Shown here piece after piece: positions 1 through 9,321 of a stretch of 64,000 nt of DNA. A program made the translations under genes and the position numbers. The notes beneath the pieces were generated by a model, which made no database searches, was not told the origin of the DNA, and saw nothing but the letters and a program-made list of their open reading frames with translations. The first letter of the stretch is position 1. Each line of letters starts with the position of its first letter. Source of the stretch: Candidatus Dormiibacterota bacterium (lineage in GTDB: Bacteria > Chloroflexota > Dormibacteria > Dormibacterales > Dormibacteraceae); NCBI GenBank assembly GCA_003151935.1, contig PLYZ01000055.1, positions 32,782 to 96,781 on the forward strand, in the 5' to 3' direction.

Positions 1-1729
1 GCTGCACCGCGATCAGCGTCCCGAGCGCGATCAGGTCGCCCTGCCAGCTGTAGCGGTCCGCGCCCAGGAACTTGTCACCCAGCAGCGCGACCGTGATGAG
101 GGCGATCGCCGCGCCGATCGCGAGCTGCGATCCCGCCGCGGGCCAAGCGTCTTCGGCCCGCTCGACGATCATCGCCACCGCGGCGGCGATGGGCAGGATG
201 ACGAACACGAAGTACTCGTACTTCGAGGTCCCGTAGCTCACCTGGGCGCTGTCGAGATGGAGCAGGTATTTCGTGCGGAGCCACGAGACGGTCATCCAGA
301 CCGCGACCGCGCCGATGTAGGCGAGCATCAGCCGGTTGGTGTGGTTGAAGCGGAACGAGAACGCGGCCACCACCACATAGGCAACCGTGATCCCCAGCGC
401 CAGCGCGGGTCGCTGAGGCGAGCTCGCGAGGATCGCGACCGGCAGCGCCGCCAGCATCGCGAGCCGCGCCAGCCCCCGAGCGCTGCGGTCCACCGGACCG
501 GCGAAGACGTGCGCGATGCGGTTTACCTCGATCACGGTGAGCCCGGCGAGAAGCCAGAGGGCAAGCACGAAGGCGAGCACGGCCCCGGTCGTGGGGTCGG
601 CGACGCGCCGCAGCACGAACGCCAGCACGAGCGCGAACACGAAAGAGATCGCGAGGTTGCGAGCGTTGATCGGCCGCACGTGGTGGGCGTCGATCACGCT
701 GCGGAGGGTTACGTAGGCAGCCCACGGCAGCGCGCCGATGAGCGTCAGCCGCAGAACGGTGACCCCAGCGCTGAAGCTCGGGCCGAGATAGATGTTCACG
801 ATCGGTCCGGCGAACACCTCGAGCAGCACGACTACGACCAGCGTTCCCGCGAGGGTGATGCCGACGACCTCGACCACCTCGGTCCGCAGCTGCCTCACCT
901 TTCCGGCCGCGAGCAAGCGCGCCGCGGCCGGCAGGAGCAGGAAGCTGACCGGAGTCAGGCTGGAGCCGATCATGCTCACCGCCGCGACGCCGAACGCGAC
1001 GATGCCCGCCACGCGGATGTCCGCCGCCTGCGCGATGAGGATGCCCGGCATCGCGAACAGGAGCAGGGAGAAGAAATCGCCCGGCATTCGCGGTACGCCG
1101 AAGCGCGTCATCTCGCGTAGGCGTTCCTTGATGCCCGTGAGGTTGAAAGGCAGCCTCACCAGGGCGATCCCGGACGCGATCGTCCAGCCGATTCCCATCG
1201 CGTAGAGGATCCAGGCGACCGATCCGTGGAAGAGCACGATCGCGGCGAGCGGCAGCAAGCCCATGTTGACCGCCATCAGGACGTTCGCGGCCTGGATCCG
1301 GTGGAGGCCGCGCAGGTAGCCATAGGCGACGGAGTGCAGCCCGCTGCCGGCAAGCAGGACAGGCAGGGCGAGGACGAGGCTCGCATAGCTTTCCGAACCG
1401 AAGAAGACGTGGCTCCAGAAGCCGGCGGCGACGAGCAGTACGACGCTGACAGCCGCGACCCCACCCGTGAGGACCATCAGCGCGGCCGCGGCGTATCCGG
1501 GGGACTTGCCGGATTTCTCCTCCTCGGCGTAGGCGACGTAACGCGCGACTCCGAGGTCCGCGCCCAGCAAGACGAGGGGCGCCAGGAGCGATAGCGTGCG
1601 GCGCGACAGGGAGTATTCCCCGAAGCCTTGCGTTCCCGAGTAGGCGGCGATCAGCTTGAACGCAAGCAGGTAGCTTCCGATCACAACGCCCTCGGCGAGG
1701 AAGGTCGTCGCGTAGTTGAAGCGCTTCAC
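1..1729 (-). CDS. Wzx-type flippase with C-terminal polymerase-like membrane region (partial)
   Basis: The frame is open from a GTG at 1729 to the left edge, 576 codons, and continues beyond the window. The start overlaps the upstream glycosyltransferase stop as GTGA. Roughly the first 415 residues read as a polysaccharide flippase: an N-terminal membrane segment, the YSGTQGFGEYSLSRR region, and later a NIYLGPSFSAGVTVLRL stretch typical of the second half of such transporters. The frame then runs on into more membrane segments (around LAYIGAVAVWMTVSW, then a soluble loop GTSKYEYF and a further helix), already longer than the usual 420-500 residues for Wzx. The extension resembles an O-antigen polymerase or ligase by hydropathy only. 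Role inferred: moving lipid-linked repeat units across the membrane, perhaps joined to polymerisation. Confidence 0.75.
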   Translation of the reverse strand, partial: MKRFNYATTFLAEGVVIGSYLLAFKLIAAYSGTQGFGEYSLSRRTLSLLAPLVLLGADLGVARYVAYAEEEKSGKSPGYAAAALMVLTGGVAAVSVVLLVAAGFWSHVFFGSESYASLVLALPVLLAGSGLHSVAYGYLRGLHRIQAANVLMAVNMGLLPLAAIVLFHGSVAWILYAMGIGWTIASGIALVRLPFNLTGIKERLREMTRFGVPRMPGDFFSLLLFAMPGILIAQAADIRVAGIVAFGVAAVSMIGSSLTPVSFLLLPAAARLLAAGKVRQLRTEVVEVVGITLAGTLVVVVLLEVFAGPIVNIYLGPSFSAGVTVLRLTLIGALPWAAYVTLRSVIDAHHVRPINARNLAISFVFALVLAFVLRRVADPTTGAVLAFVLALWLLAGLTVIEVNRIAHVFAGPVDRSARGLARLAMLAALPVAILASSPQRPALALGITVAYVVVAAFSFRFNHTNRLMLAYIGAVAVWMTVSWLRTKYLLHLDSAQVSYGTSKYEYFVFVILPIAAAVAMIVERAEDAWPAAGSQLAIGAAIALITVALLGDKFLGADRYSWQGDLIALGTLIAVQ

Positions 1730-2946
1730 GCCGGCACCGGTTCCTTCTCGAATACGTCGAGCAGGCGAGCGGCCAGGCCCGGGATGTTGTGGTGCTCCAG
1801 GAGGTACCGGCGGCCGCGTTCTCCCATCTCGATCCGCTCGCTCGGCGTCAGCGCGACGAGCCGCTCGACGGCGTCGGCCAGGACTTCGGGATCGCCTGGT
1901 GGCACGCTGAATCCCGCCTCGGCGTCGCGGACCGGATCGTAGGTCGACTTTCCGAAGAAGACGATCGGCCTTCCGGCCGCGAGGTAGTCGGTGAGCTTGT
2001 TGAGGCTGATGCCAAATCGGTACAGAGGCAGGTCGCGCAGCCCATAGATGAATGCGTCCGCCTCGCCCATCACCTTGCCCACCTCGCGCTTGGGCACGGC
2101 GGGGCGGAACTCGACGTTGTCCAGCCGCTCGTCATGCGCGCGCTTGATCAGTGCCTCGCGCTCCTGCCCCGAGCCGATCATCACGAACTTGACGTCGTCG
2201 CGGCCGCGCTTGTGGAGCGCGGCGGCGGCGTCGAGGATGCTGTCGAGCGAGTTGGACGCTACGAAGCCGCCCAGGAACATGATCCGGAAAGGTCTTCCCT
2301 GTCCACCCTCGTAAGGCTCCAGCTCTTCGTAACGCCCGAGCTCGACACCGTGCGGCACCCACAGGATCTTGGACGGCGAAACGCCCTGCGACTCGACGTA
2401 AGCGTCCGTGTGGCGCCACAGCATGACGATGCGTTCGGCATGGGTGAAGAGGTAGCGCTCGAGCCGTCTCATCCAGCGCGCCGGGCGGCCGTCGGGGCTC
2501 AGCCGGCCGAAATCAATGAGGGTCTCGGGCCACAGGTCGGTGACCTCGAAGAAGAATCGCGCGCCCTTGACGCGGGCAATGAAAAGACCGGTCAGGGCAG
2601 CCAGCGGGTGGACCGAGACGCCGACGACCACCTGTGGCCGTTCGCGTCGGACGACGCCCGCGGCAAACGCGAGAACGCTGAACACGAGCATGTTCAAGAC
2701 GCGGCGCCAGTCGTTGCGACGGTAACCGGGGGCGTTGATCCAGACGTAGAGCACGCCCTCGATGTTTTCCTGCCGCCAGAGCCGCCAGCCGAGCTTGCGC
2801 GCCGGGCGGAAGTGATAGTGGCTGAAGCTGCAGACGAAGATGGTCGTGGGGTGCCCCTTCTCGACGAACCGCCGCCCGATGTCGAAGCTTCGGGTGGCCA
2901 GCCCGTCGGGAGGATCCGCGTAGTGGTTGACGATCCAGATCCGCAT
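1726..2946 (-). CDS. Glycosyltransferase family 4 (WcaI-like)
   Basis: A 406-residue cytoplasmic GT-B enzyme that would add a sugar from a nucleotide donor to a lipid-linked glycan. The N-terminus (MRIWIVNHYADPP, then a glycine-containing GLATR loop) is that of WcaI-like GT4 proteins. The C-terminal domain has MFLGGFVASNSLDSILDA and the nucleotide-site region SLNKLTDYLAAGRPIVFFG. Its stop overlaps the GTG of the flippase by 4 bp, and it follows the nucleotide-sugar dehydrogenase by 16 bp, so the three genes form one minus-strand operon. Donor and acceptor cannot be read from sequence. Confidence 0.88.
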   Translation of the reverse strand: MRIWIVNHYADPPDGLATRSFDIGRRFVEKGHPTTIFVCSFSHYHFRPARKLGWRLWRQENIEGVLYVWINAPGYRRNDWRRVLNMLVFSVLAFAAGVVRRERPQVVVGVSVHPLAALTGLFIARVKGARFFFEVTDLWPETLIDFGRLSPDGRPARWMRRLERYLFTHAERIVMLWRHTDAYVESQGVSPSKILWVPHGVELGRYEELEPYEGGQGRPFRIMFLGGFVASNSLDSILDAAAALHKRGRDDVKFVMIGSGQEREALIKRAHDERLDNVEFRPAVPKREVGKVMGEADAFIYGLRDLPLYRFGISLNKLTDYLAAGRPIVFFGKSTYDPVRDAEAGFSVPPGDPEVLADAVERLVALTPSERIEMGERGRRYLLEHHNIPGLAARLLDVFEKEPVPA

Positions 2947-2962
2947 GTTGCGGAGTCTCGCC

Positions 2963-4150
2963 CTATTTGCGCGTCGAGAGCGACTCGGTCACCTCAACGG
3001 CACCGCGTACCAGGTCGATGAGAACCGGGCTGAGCTGACGGAGCGCGTCGACGTTGGTGTCGCGGTGCTTGAGGGCGATGACGACGGCGTCGAACCGCGT
3101 TTCGGGCATGGAACGCACCAGCTCGACGTCCTTAGGAAAGTTGGCGCTGTCCACGATCGGGTCGTACACGACCACCGAATGATGCTTCGCCAGGCCGCGC
3201 GCGAACGCGATAGCGGCCGAAGCGCGCGCGTCAGGGTAGTTGGGCTTGTAGGACGCTCCGACCACGAGCACGCGGCCGCGCTCGATGCCGCTCGCGGACA
3301 GCAGCTCGCGCAGGTGGCCCGCGACGCGTTCGATGATCTGCTCGTTGCCGGTGACGGCGTCCTGGAGGATGGGCATCTCGAGGCCGTTCTGTCGCGCCGC
3401 ATCGAGCAGGTAGCGCGGCATCGTTGGGATGCATGTTCCGCCTGCGCCCACGCCGGGCTGATGCGCCATGAAGGCGAACGGCTTGGTCGCGGCCGCGTCG
3501 ATCACGTCGGCCGCCACTATGCCCAGGCGCCGGCACAGCTCGGCGAACTCATTGATAAAGGAGATGTTCACCAGTCGAAATGAGTTCTCGAGAAGCTTGG
3601 ACGCCTCGGCCACCTCGATCGGGTCGACCGGATGGGTGGTCACCCCGGCCTGCTTGTACAGATCGATCGTGAGTTTCATCGCCTCGACGGTCAACGCCCC
3701 GACCACGCGCGGGATCTCGCCCAGCTCGGTGCCTCGGCCCGGGTCGAAACGCTCGGGCGCGTGAGCCACGAGGCGCCCATTGGCGCCGAAACGTGCGGCC
3801 AGCTCGCGGGTGAAGCCGATCGGCACCGTGCTGGCGACGACGACCAACCTCTCCTTCTCATCGAGCGACTGCGCGTCCGCGACGAAGCGGTCGAACGCGG
3901 CCATGCTGTTCTCGCCGGAGGGGGAGAGGTTGGGAAGGCAGAGGATGAGCGCGTCGGCATCATTCAGGTCGCCGATCCGAGTGCTGAGGCGCGAGCCCGC
4001 TTGCGAGCCGAGAGCTTTGATCCGCGGTTCGGAAACGTCGAATCCAACGGTCTCGCGGCCGGTACGCTGCCAGAGGGCGAGCTCTTGCGATCCGATGGTG
4101 CCGAGGCCGACCACGCCGACCCTTGAGATGGGGTTCAAATGAGCATCCAT
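2963..4150 (-). CDS. UDP/GDP-sugar 6-dehydrogenase, WecC/TviB-like
   Basis: A 395-residue NAD-dependent dehydrogenase that oxidises a nucleotide sugar to the uronate. A Rossmann motif GLGTIG lies at residues 15-20, the catalytic lysine region EASKLLEN at 183-189, and the catalytic cysteine is C240 in GVGAGGTCIPTMP. The APERFDPG motif near 131-138 is more like UDP-HexNAc dehydrogenases (WecC/TviB) than UDP-glucose dehydrogenase, so a HexNAcA product is favoured. The usual Lys-Asp or Val-Asp after C-x-P is replaced by Thr-Met. It starts at ATG 4150, divergent from the NUDIX gene, and is the first gene of the three-gene minus-strand operon. Confidence 0.88.
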   Translation of the reverse strand: MDAHLNPISRVGVVGLGTIGSQELALWQRTGRETVGFDVSEPRIKALGSQAGSRLSTRIGDLNDADALILCLPNLSPSGENSMAAFDRFVADAQSLDEKERLVVVASTVPIGFTRELAARFGANGRLVAHAPERFDPGRGTELGEIPRVVGALTVEAMKLTIDLYKQAGVTTHPVDPIEVAEASKLLENSFRLVNISFINEFAELCRRLGIVAADVIDAAATKPFAFMAHQPGVGAGGTCIPTMPRYLLDAARQNGLEMPILQDAVTGNEQIIERVAGHLRELLSASGIERGRVLVVGASYKPNYPDARASAAIAFARGLAKHHSVVVYDPIVDSANFPKDVELVRSMPETRFDAVVIALKHRDTNVDALRQLSPVLIDLVRGAVEVTESLSTRK

Positions 4151-4269
4151 ACGGTATCAGGCGATCCTGCGCGTCGGCATCCACAGAATTGCCTCCCCGA
4201 GTGCGCCCCAAGTATGATTTGGTGGACCATGAGGCGTTCAGGGCTGCACCCGGTGGATTCGGTGCGCGG

Positions 4270-4842
4270 GTGACCGGTAGAGAATGGAAAGTCGAGTCAA
4301 CCACGAGCCTTTTGCGCCGGGAACCATGGATCGAGGTGCTTGAAGAGCACATCGAGCTGCCCGACGGACGGCGCGTCGACGACTTTTACACCATCCGCCT
4401 TCGTGACTTCGTCGTGGTGGCGCCGCTCACGGACGAAGGCAGCCTCGTCACCGTAGAGCACTACCGTCACGGCTCTCGCTCCGTGACGCAAGGCCTGCCG
4501 TCCGGTTTCATCGACGACGGCGAGACTCCGGCCGACGCGGCGCGCCGCGAGCTTCGCGAAGAGGCCGGCTACGAGGCGACGGAGTGGTTGGACCTTGGCC
4601 ATTATGTGGTGGACGGCAACCGCGGCTGCGGCACGGAGCATGTGTTCCTGGCTCGTGGCTGCACCCGCGTCGCCGCACCCGTACAACTCGATCTCGCCGA
4701 GACCACCGTGCACGTGGTGCCGCTCGGAAGCGCCGTCGACTCGATGTGGAAAGGAAATATGCGCGAGCTCGCATCCGCGTCTGCGCTTGCGCTGGCTGTG
4801 TTAAGAATCAATGCGGAACCGGTATCCGCTGGGAGAGCGTGA
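4270..4842 (+). CDS. NUDIX hydrolase (ADP-sugar/NDP-sugar pyrophosphatase type)
   Basis: Hydrolyses a nucleoside diphosphate linked to another moiety. The full NUDIX box is present: GFIDDGE, seven residues, RELREEAGY. The segment before it (PWIEVLEEHIELPDGR, then LRDFVVVAPL) is the N-terminal strand region common in ADP-ribose pyrophosphatases, which supports the GTG at 4270 (190 residues). In-frame starts at 4201 (GTG) and 4123 (TTG) are possible, but 4123 would overlap the divergent gene. The stop overlaps the GTG of the epimerase gene, so it heads the plus-strand sugar operon. It may clear or balance NDP-sugar pools; the substrate is not readable. Confidence 0.85.
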   Translation: MTGREWKVESTTSLLRREPWIEVLEEHIELPDGRRVDDFYTIRLRDFVVVAPLTDEGSLVTVEHYRHGSRSVTQGLPSGFIDDGETPADAARRELREEAGYEATEWLDLGHYVVDGNRGCGTEHVFLARGCTRVAAPVQLDLAETTVHVVPLGSAVDSMWKGNMRELASASALALAVLRINAEPVSAGRA

Positions 4843-5975
4843 ATAGATTGGAAGCCAACAAGATCCGCGAAGGCGATCGCATCAAGGACTGGCGGAACCG
4901 AAGCGTCCTCGTAACGGGCGGCGCCTCGTTCATCGGGTCGCATGTCATCGACAAGCTGGTCGAACGGGGCGCGAACAAGATCCGCGTGGTCGACGACATG
5001 TCGAGCGGAACGCTCGAAAACATCCGCGGTCACATCGACCGCGGCGTCGTCGAGGTCAAAAAGGTCGACCTCCTGAGCGCCGGCGCGGCCGAGGAGGCAA
5101 CCCGCGGCATCGACGTCGTCTTCCACCTGGCGGCGATCCACGGCGGCCGCGGCTATGTCGAGATGCACGACGCCGAATGCGGCCGGAACCTCGTGATGGA
5201 TGGGCTGCTCGTGAAGGCCTCCATCGACCAGGGCGTCGACAAGTTCGTGTTCGCCTCGTCGGGCTGCGTGTATCCCAACTACATCCAGCAGGACCTCTCG
5301 AAGGAGCTGTACCTGACCGAGGAGATGGTGGGGCCGCCCTACGACTCGGACCACCTGTACGGCTGGGCAAAGCTCATGTGCGAGCTCACGCTCCAGGCCT
5401 ATCACCGCCAGTTGGGCTTCAAGTCGGTGTCCTGCCGCTTCTTCACGGTTTACGGCGAGCGCGGCGTCGAGAACCATGCCGTGATCGCGATGATCGCGCG
5501 CGCCTTCATGGACCAGAATCCGTTCGAGGTCTGGGGCGATGGCAACCAGGTCCGCAACTGGACTTACGTCGGCGACATCGCCGAGGGCATGCTCGCGGCG
5601 GCGGAGAGCGGGGTCGTGGACGGCACGCCCATCAACCTCGGCACGATGGAGCGCACCCGCGTCATCGATGCGGTACACGAGGTGCTTCGCTACACGGGCA
5701 AGCAGGCCGACATCAAGTTCCTGACCCACATGCCCACTGGCCCGCTGAACAGGGTCGCGAGCAACAAGCTGGCCAAGGAGCTCATCGGCTGGAGCCCGAA
5801 GGTCACGTTCGTCGAAGGGCTGCACAAGACCATCGACTGGTACTTCTCCACCAAGGACCCCGACAAGGTGCGCGCGTCCTTCGACCGCATGCTGACCGAC
5901 CGCGGTGAGGACAAGGGCGAGCCGGAGCCGGTCAAGGCCGGCGCAGCTGCTTCCAAAGCTCGAGGACAGCGCTGA
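4839..5975 (+). CDS. NAD-dependent sugar-nucleotide epimerase/dehydratase (extended SDR)
   Basis: A 378-residue extended short-chain dehydrogenase acting on an NDP-sugar. Cofactor motif TGGASFIG is at residues 26-33. The catalytic set is Ser139/Ser140 (FASSGCVYP) and Y173-x3-K177 (HLYGWAKLM). The RFFTVYGERG and WTYVGDIAEG motifs are typical of GDP-mannose 3,5-epimerase and UDP-glucuronate epimerase relatives. The GTG at 4839 makes a GTGA overlap with the NUDIX stop and has GGGAGA just upstream; longer in-frame starts lie inside the previous gene. A charged Ala/Lys-rich tail follows residue 350. The next gene is a UDP-glucose dehydrogenase, so a UDP-GlcA or GDP-mannose derivative is the likely substrate. 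Confidence 0.87.
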   Translation: MNRLEANKIREGDRIKDWRNRSVLVTGGASFIGSHVIDKLVERGANKIRVVDDMSSGTLENIRGHIDRGVVEVKKVDLLSAGAAEEATRGIDVVFHLAAIHGGRGYVEMHDAECGRNLVMDGLLVKASIDQGVDKFVFASSGCVYPNYIQQDLSKELYLTEEMVGPPYDSDHLYGWAKLMCELTLQAYHRQLGFKSVSCRFFTVYGERGVENHAVIAMIARAFMDQNPFEVWGDGNQVRNWTYVGDIAEGMLAAAESGVVDGTPINLGTMERTRVIDAVHEVLRYTGKQADIKFLTHMPTGPLNRVASNKLAKELIGWSPKVTFVEGLHKTIDWYFSTKDPDKVRASFDRMLTDRGEDKGEPEPVKAGAAASKARGQR

Positions 5976-7351
5976 TGGCGGCCAAGCCGACGATCTCGGT
6001 CATCGGCCTCGGCAAGCTCGGCGCTTGCATCGCCGCCTGCTTCGCGCACAAGGGCTTCGAGGTGATCGGCGCCGACGTGTCCGCGAAGACGGTAGAGCTC
6101 ATCAACCAGCACAAGGCGCCTGTGACCGAGCCTCAGCTCAGCGAGATGATGGCCGGCGCAGGCGAGCGGCTTCGCGCCACGCAGGACATAGCCCAGGCCG
6201 TGGTGGACTCGGACGTGACCTTGATCGTGGTTCCGACCCCCAGCACCGCCGAAGGCGGCTTCTCGATCGATTACGTCGTCGACGCTGCCCGCTCCATCGG
6301 GAAGGGTCTCAAGGCCAAGAAGGGCTACCACCTCGTCGTCCTCACCAGCACCGTCCTGCCCGGATCGACCGAGTACGGCATGATGCCGGTCCTCGAGCGC
6401 GAGTCGGGCAAGCGGGCCGGCAAGGATTTCGGCGTCTGCTACAGCCCCGAGTTCATCGCCCTGGGCCAGGTGATCAAGGACTTCCTCAACCCCGAGTTCC
6501 TCCTCATCGGCGAGCACGACGAGCGGGCGGGCAAGCTGCTGGCGGAGACCTATCTCGCGGTTTGCGACAACGCTCCCAAGATCGCGCGCATGAACCTCGT
6601 CAACTCCGAGCTCACCAAGATCTCCGTCAACGCATACGTGACCATGAGAATCTCGTTCGCGAACATGGTCGCCGCCATCAGCGAGCAGCTGCCGGGAGGC
6701 GACGTCGACATCGTCACGGGAGCGCTCGGGCTCGACACGCGAATCGGAAGCCGGTACCTCAAAGGCGCGGTGGCGTACGGTGGCCCGTGCTTCCCGCGCG
6801 ACAACCAGGCGCTCGCGTACCTCGCCGGCCAGCTGGGCCAGTCGGGTGCGCTGTCGGAGGCGGTTCACAAATACAACTCGTCGAGCAACCAGAGGCTGGC
6901 CGAGCGCGTCCTCGAGCTGGTCCCCAAGGGCGGCTCGGTGGCGGTGCTCGGGCTCTCCTACAAGCCGGACAGCAACGTCATCGACGAAGCTCCCGGTTTC
7001 CTGCTGGCGCAAAGCCTCGTCGAGTCGGGCGCGACCGTCAAAGTGCACGACGCGATGGCGATGGACTCCGTCCGCCGCGTGCTGGGAGACAAGGTCACGT
7101 ACGCGGCCACCGCCGAGGAGGCGATCGCCGGCAGCGACGTGGTCGTCATCACCAACCCGGACAAAGCGTATGCGGCTCTCCAGCTGGCGTCGATTCCAAG
7201 GTCGACCATCGTGATCGACGCGTGGCGGCTGCTGCGCAAGCAGGCCGGTGACTCCCCCAACTATGTCGGCCTGGGGCTGGGAGACGACAACCAGCGCCTG
7301 TCCAGCGCTCTGGCGGGCATGTGGAACGAGACGGCGCGAACCCGAGCCTGA
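5975..7351 (+). CDS. ugd: UDP-glucose 6-dehydrogenase family
   Basis: A 458-residue two-domain dehydrogenase that would oxidise UDP-glucose (or a related NDP-sugar) to the uronate using two NAD+. Rossmann motif VIGLGKLGACIA is at 9-20, the catalytic lysine region ELTKISVNA at 212-220 (K215), and the catalytic cysteine is C272 in YGGPCFPRD. The third domain has LGLSYKPDSNVIDEAPG. It begins one base inside the epimerase stop (TGATG), so translation is probably coupled. It is a different subfamily from the dehydrogenase at 2963, so two uronate precursors may be made. The name ugd is by family; GDP-mannose dehydrogenase is less likely. Confidence 0.88.
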   Translation: MAAKPTISVIGLGKLGACIAACFAHKGFEVIGADVSAKTVELINQHKAPVTEPQLSEMMAGAGERLRATQDIAQAVVDSDVTLIVVPTPSTAEGGFSIDYVVDAARSIGKGLKAKKGYHLVVLTSTVLPGSTEYGMMPVLERESGKRAGKDFGVCYSPEFIALGQVIKDFLNPEFLLIGEHDERAGKLLAETYLAVCDNAPKIARMNLVNSELTKISVNAYVTMRISFANMVAAISEQLPGGDVDIVTGALGLDTRIGSRYLKGAVAYGGPCFPRDNQALAYLAGQLGQSGALSEAVHKYNSSSNQRLAERVLELVPKGGSVAVLGLSYKPDSNVIDEAPGFLLAQSLVESGATVKVHDAMAMDSVRRVLGDKVTYAATAEEAIAGSDVVVITNPDKAYAALQLASIPRSTIVIDAWRLLRKQAGDSPNYVGLGLGDDNQRLSSALAGMWNETARTRA

Positions 7352-7356
7352 CCAGC

Positions 7357-8202
7357 ATGGCCGTCACCACTGACAGCGCCTCGGTCATCGACCAGGTCCG
7401 CGCGTACTGGAACCGGCGGCCCTGCAACGTCCGCCACTCGACCAGCCCGGTCGGCAGCAAGGAGTACTTCGACGAGGTCGAGGCTCGCAAGTACTTCGTC
7501 GAGCCGCACATTCCAAAGTTCGCCGACTTCGCTCGCTGGAAGGGCAAGAAGGTGCTGGAGATCGGCTGTGGGATCGGCACTGACTCGATCAACTTCGCGA
7601 GAGCGGGCGCTGACGTCACGGTCGTCGACCTTTCGGATGAGAGCGTGGCCCTCTGCAAGAAGCGCTTCGCGGTTTACGGGCAAAAGGGAAATTTCTATCT
7701 CGGCGACGCGGAGGAGCTCAGCTCGTTCGTGCCGGTGGAGAAGTACGACCTCGTCTATTCATTTGGTGTCATCCATCACACGCCACGCCCTGAGCGCGTG
7801 ATCGAGCAGATCAAGCTCTACTGCAAGCCCGAGACGGAGCTCCGCCTGATGCTCTACTCCAAGTGGTCGTGGAAGGTGCTGTGGATCATCCTCGCTTACG
7901 GCCACGGCGCCTTCTGGCGCGCCGACGAGCTGGTGGCAAAGTATTCGGAGGCCCAGGACGGCAGCCCGGTGACCTACTACTACTCGTTCCGCGGCGTGCG
8001 GTGGCTGCTGCGCGACTATGACGCCGTCAAGCTCAAGAAGGACCACATCTTTCCGTACCGCATCGACAAGTACGTGAAGTACGAGTACCAGTGGGTCTGG
8101 TACTTCCGCTGGCTCCCGACGCCCTGGTTCTCCTGGCTCGAGCGAAGGCTCGGCTGGCACACGCTGATCACGGCCCGTCCGAGGTCTGCCCCGACAGCGT
8201 GA
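7357..8202 (+). CDS. Class I SAM-dependent methyltransferase
   Basis: About 281 residues. The SAM-binding core is VLEIGCGIGTDS at residues 67-77, followed by ADVTVVDLS (acidic residue for the ribose) and YDLVYSFGVIHHT (motif IV region). The C-terminal third is aromatic-rich (KYVKYEYQWVWYFRWLP) and may contact a membrane or glycan acceptor. The ATG at 7357 is 5 bp after the dehydrogenase stop; an ATG at 7321 would overlap that gene. It belongs to the 4270-9212 plus-strand operon, so it probably O-methylates a sugar or lipid-linked intermediate; the acceptor is unknown. Confidence 0.85.
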   Translation: MAVTTDSASVIDQVRAYWNRRPCNVRHSTSPVGSKEYFDEVEARKYFVEPHIPKFADFARWKGKKVLEIGCGIGTDSINFARAGADVTVVDLSDESVALCKKRFAVYGQKGNFYLGDAEELSSFVPVEKYDLVYSFGVIHHTPRPERVIEQIKLYCKPETELRLMLYSKWSWKVLWIILAYGHGAFWRADELVAKYSEAQDGSPVTYYYSFRGVRWLLRDYDAVKLKKDHIFPYRIDKYVKYEYQWVWYFRWLPTPWFSWLERRLGWHTLITARPRSAPTA

Positions 8203-9212
8203 CGGCGGCGCCGAAGGTCAGCGTCGTCGCTGCGACGCGAAATGATGAACATGGCGGCAACCAGACGGCTCGCACGCAGCTGTTCATCAACGGCCTCGCG
8301 GAGCAAGCGCTGCGATTCAAAATTCCGGTCGAGCTGCTGCTGGTGGAGTGGAACCCGCCCGCGGACCGGCCCCCGCTGGCCGAGGCGCACAGCTGGCCGC
8401 GCTCCGAGTGGTTCGCGCCCAAGGTCATCACGGTCTCCCCGGAGCTGCACCGCGCGTTCCCACACTCGGACGGGCTACCCCTGTTCCAGATGATCGCCAA
8501 GAACGTCGGCATCCGCCGCGCCTCTGCCGAGTTCGTGCTGGCGACGAATATCGACATCCTGCTGAGCGACGAGCTGTTCCAATCCTTCGAGCGCGGACTG
8601 AAACCGAACGCGCTGTACCGCGTGGACCGCCTCGACGTCGAAGCCGATCTCGACCGCAAGCCGCTGCCGTCACCGGCGGAGGTCCGCGCGCTGCCGTGGA
8701 TCCGAGCGCACCGGCAGGACGGGGCCTATTACCCTGACGGCAAGCGAGAGCCGTGGTACGCGGCCGCGCGCTCCATGGTCAACCGGACGATCTGGAACGC
8801 GCTGCACGGCGGCCCATTGCCGGACCTGTTCACGTTTGCCTGCGGAGACTTCACACTCACGACAAAGGAGGTCTGGGAGGGAATGCATGGCTACCCGGAA
8901 TGGCCGATGTACTCCTTCCACCTGGACAGCCTCGCCCTCGTGCTGGCGTATCGCGCCGGGGTCGAGATGGTCAACCTGGCTCCGCCGAAGGTCGCCCACC
9001 ATCTCGAGCATGGCGCTGGCTCAGGCTGGACACCGGAGGGGGCTCGCCGCCTGTTCGGGCGGCTCGAAACAGCGGGAGTGCCCTACCTGAGCGGGAACGA
9101 CTACGACAGGGTCGCGCGAGAGATCTTGGGTAAAGGACCTGGATTCCACCCGCTGAACGGCCCAGAGTGGGGGCTGGTTTCTAGGGATCTGCCGGTTACG
9201 GTTCCGAACTGA
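8199..9212 (+). CDS. Putative GT-A-like glycosyltransferase, paralogue of the gene at 11829
   Basis: 337 residues from a GTG that overlaps the methyltransferase stop as GTGA. The N-terminus VSVVAATRNDEHGG resembles the nucleotide-binding start of family 2-like transferases. FVLATNIDILLSDELF could supply the acidic metal-binding residues, and a CGDFTLTTKE block with HGYPEWPMYSFHLDS follows. I do not recognise a named family. The product is strongly similar along its whole length to the minus-strand gene at 11829-12875, for example LLVEWNPPADRPPL against LILVEWNPPADHPPL. Last gene of its operon. Function is inferred from the fold-like motifs and from polysaccharide context. Confidence 0.7.
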   Translation: MTAAPKVSVVAATRNDEHGGNQTARTQLFINGLAEQALRFKIPVELLLVEWNPPADRPPLAEAHSWPRSEWFAPKVITVSPELHRAFPHSDGLPLFQMIAKNVGIRRASAEFVLATNIDILLSDELFQSFERGLKPNALYRVDRLDVEADLDRKPLPSPAEVRALPWIRAHRQDGAYYPDGKREPWYAAARSMVNRTIWNALHGGPLPDLFTFACGDFTLTTKEVWEGMHGYPEWPMYSFHLDSLALVLAYRAGVEMVNLAPPKVAHHLEHGAGSGWTPEGARRLFGRLETAGVPYLSGNDYDRVAREILGKGPGFHPLNGPEWGLVSRDLPVTVPN

Positions 9213-9321
9213 TTCCGGTGCATCGACTTTGGCGCGATTGCCGGCGAACCGGTAGGGGTGTTCTGAGATCAAGCCGCACTGCAACCCTACGGTTGACCAT
9301 GGGGTTTACAATAGGCTTGAG

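Noticed and set aside
1789..3021. Long plus-strand open frame opposite the GT4 gene
   Set aside because: Antisense shadow of a clear GT4 gene; composition is Arg/Asp/His-rich with no motif, a usual artefact of GC-rich coding DNA.
4602..7048. Long minus-strand frames opposite the epimerase and UDP-glucose dehydrogenase genes
   Set aside because: Both are fully covered by strongly recognisable enzymes on the plus strand; the antisense products have no family features.
9293..9312. TTGACC plus TACAAT before the Phd gene as a normal promoter
   Set aside because: Only 8 bp separate the hexamers, too short for a sigma-70 promoter; only the TACAAT is kept as a -10-like element.
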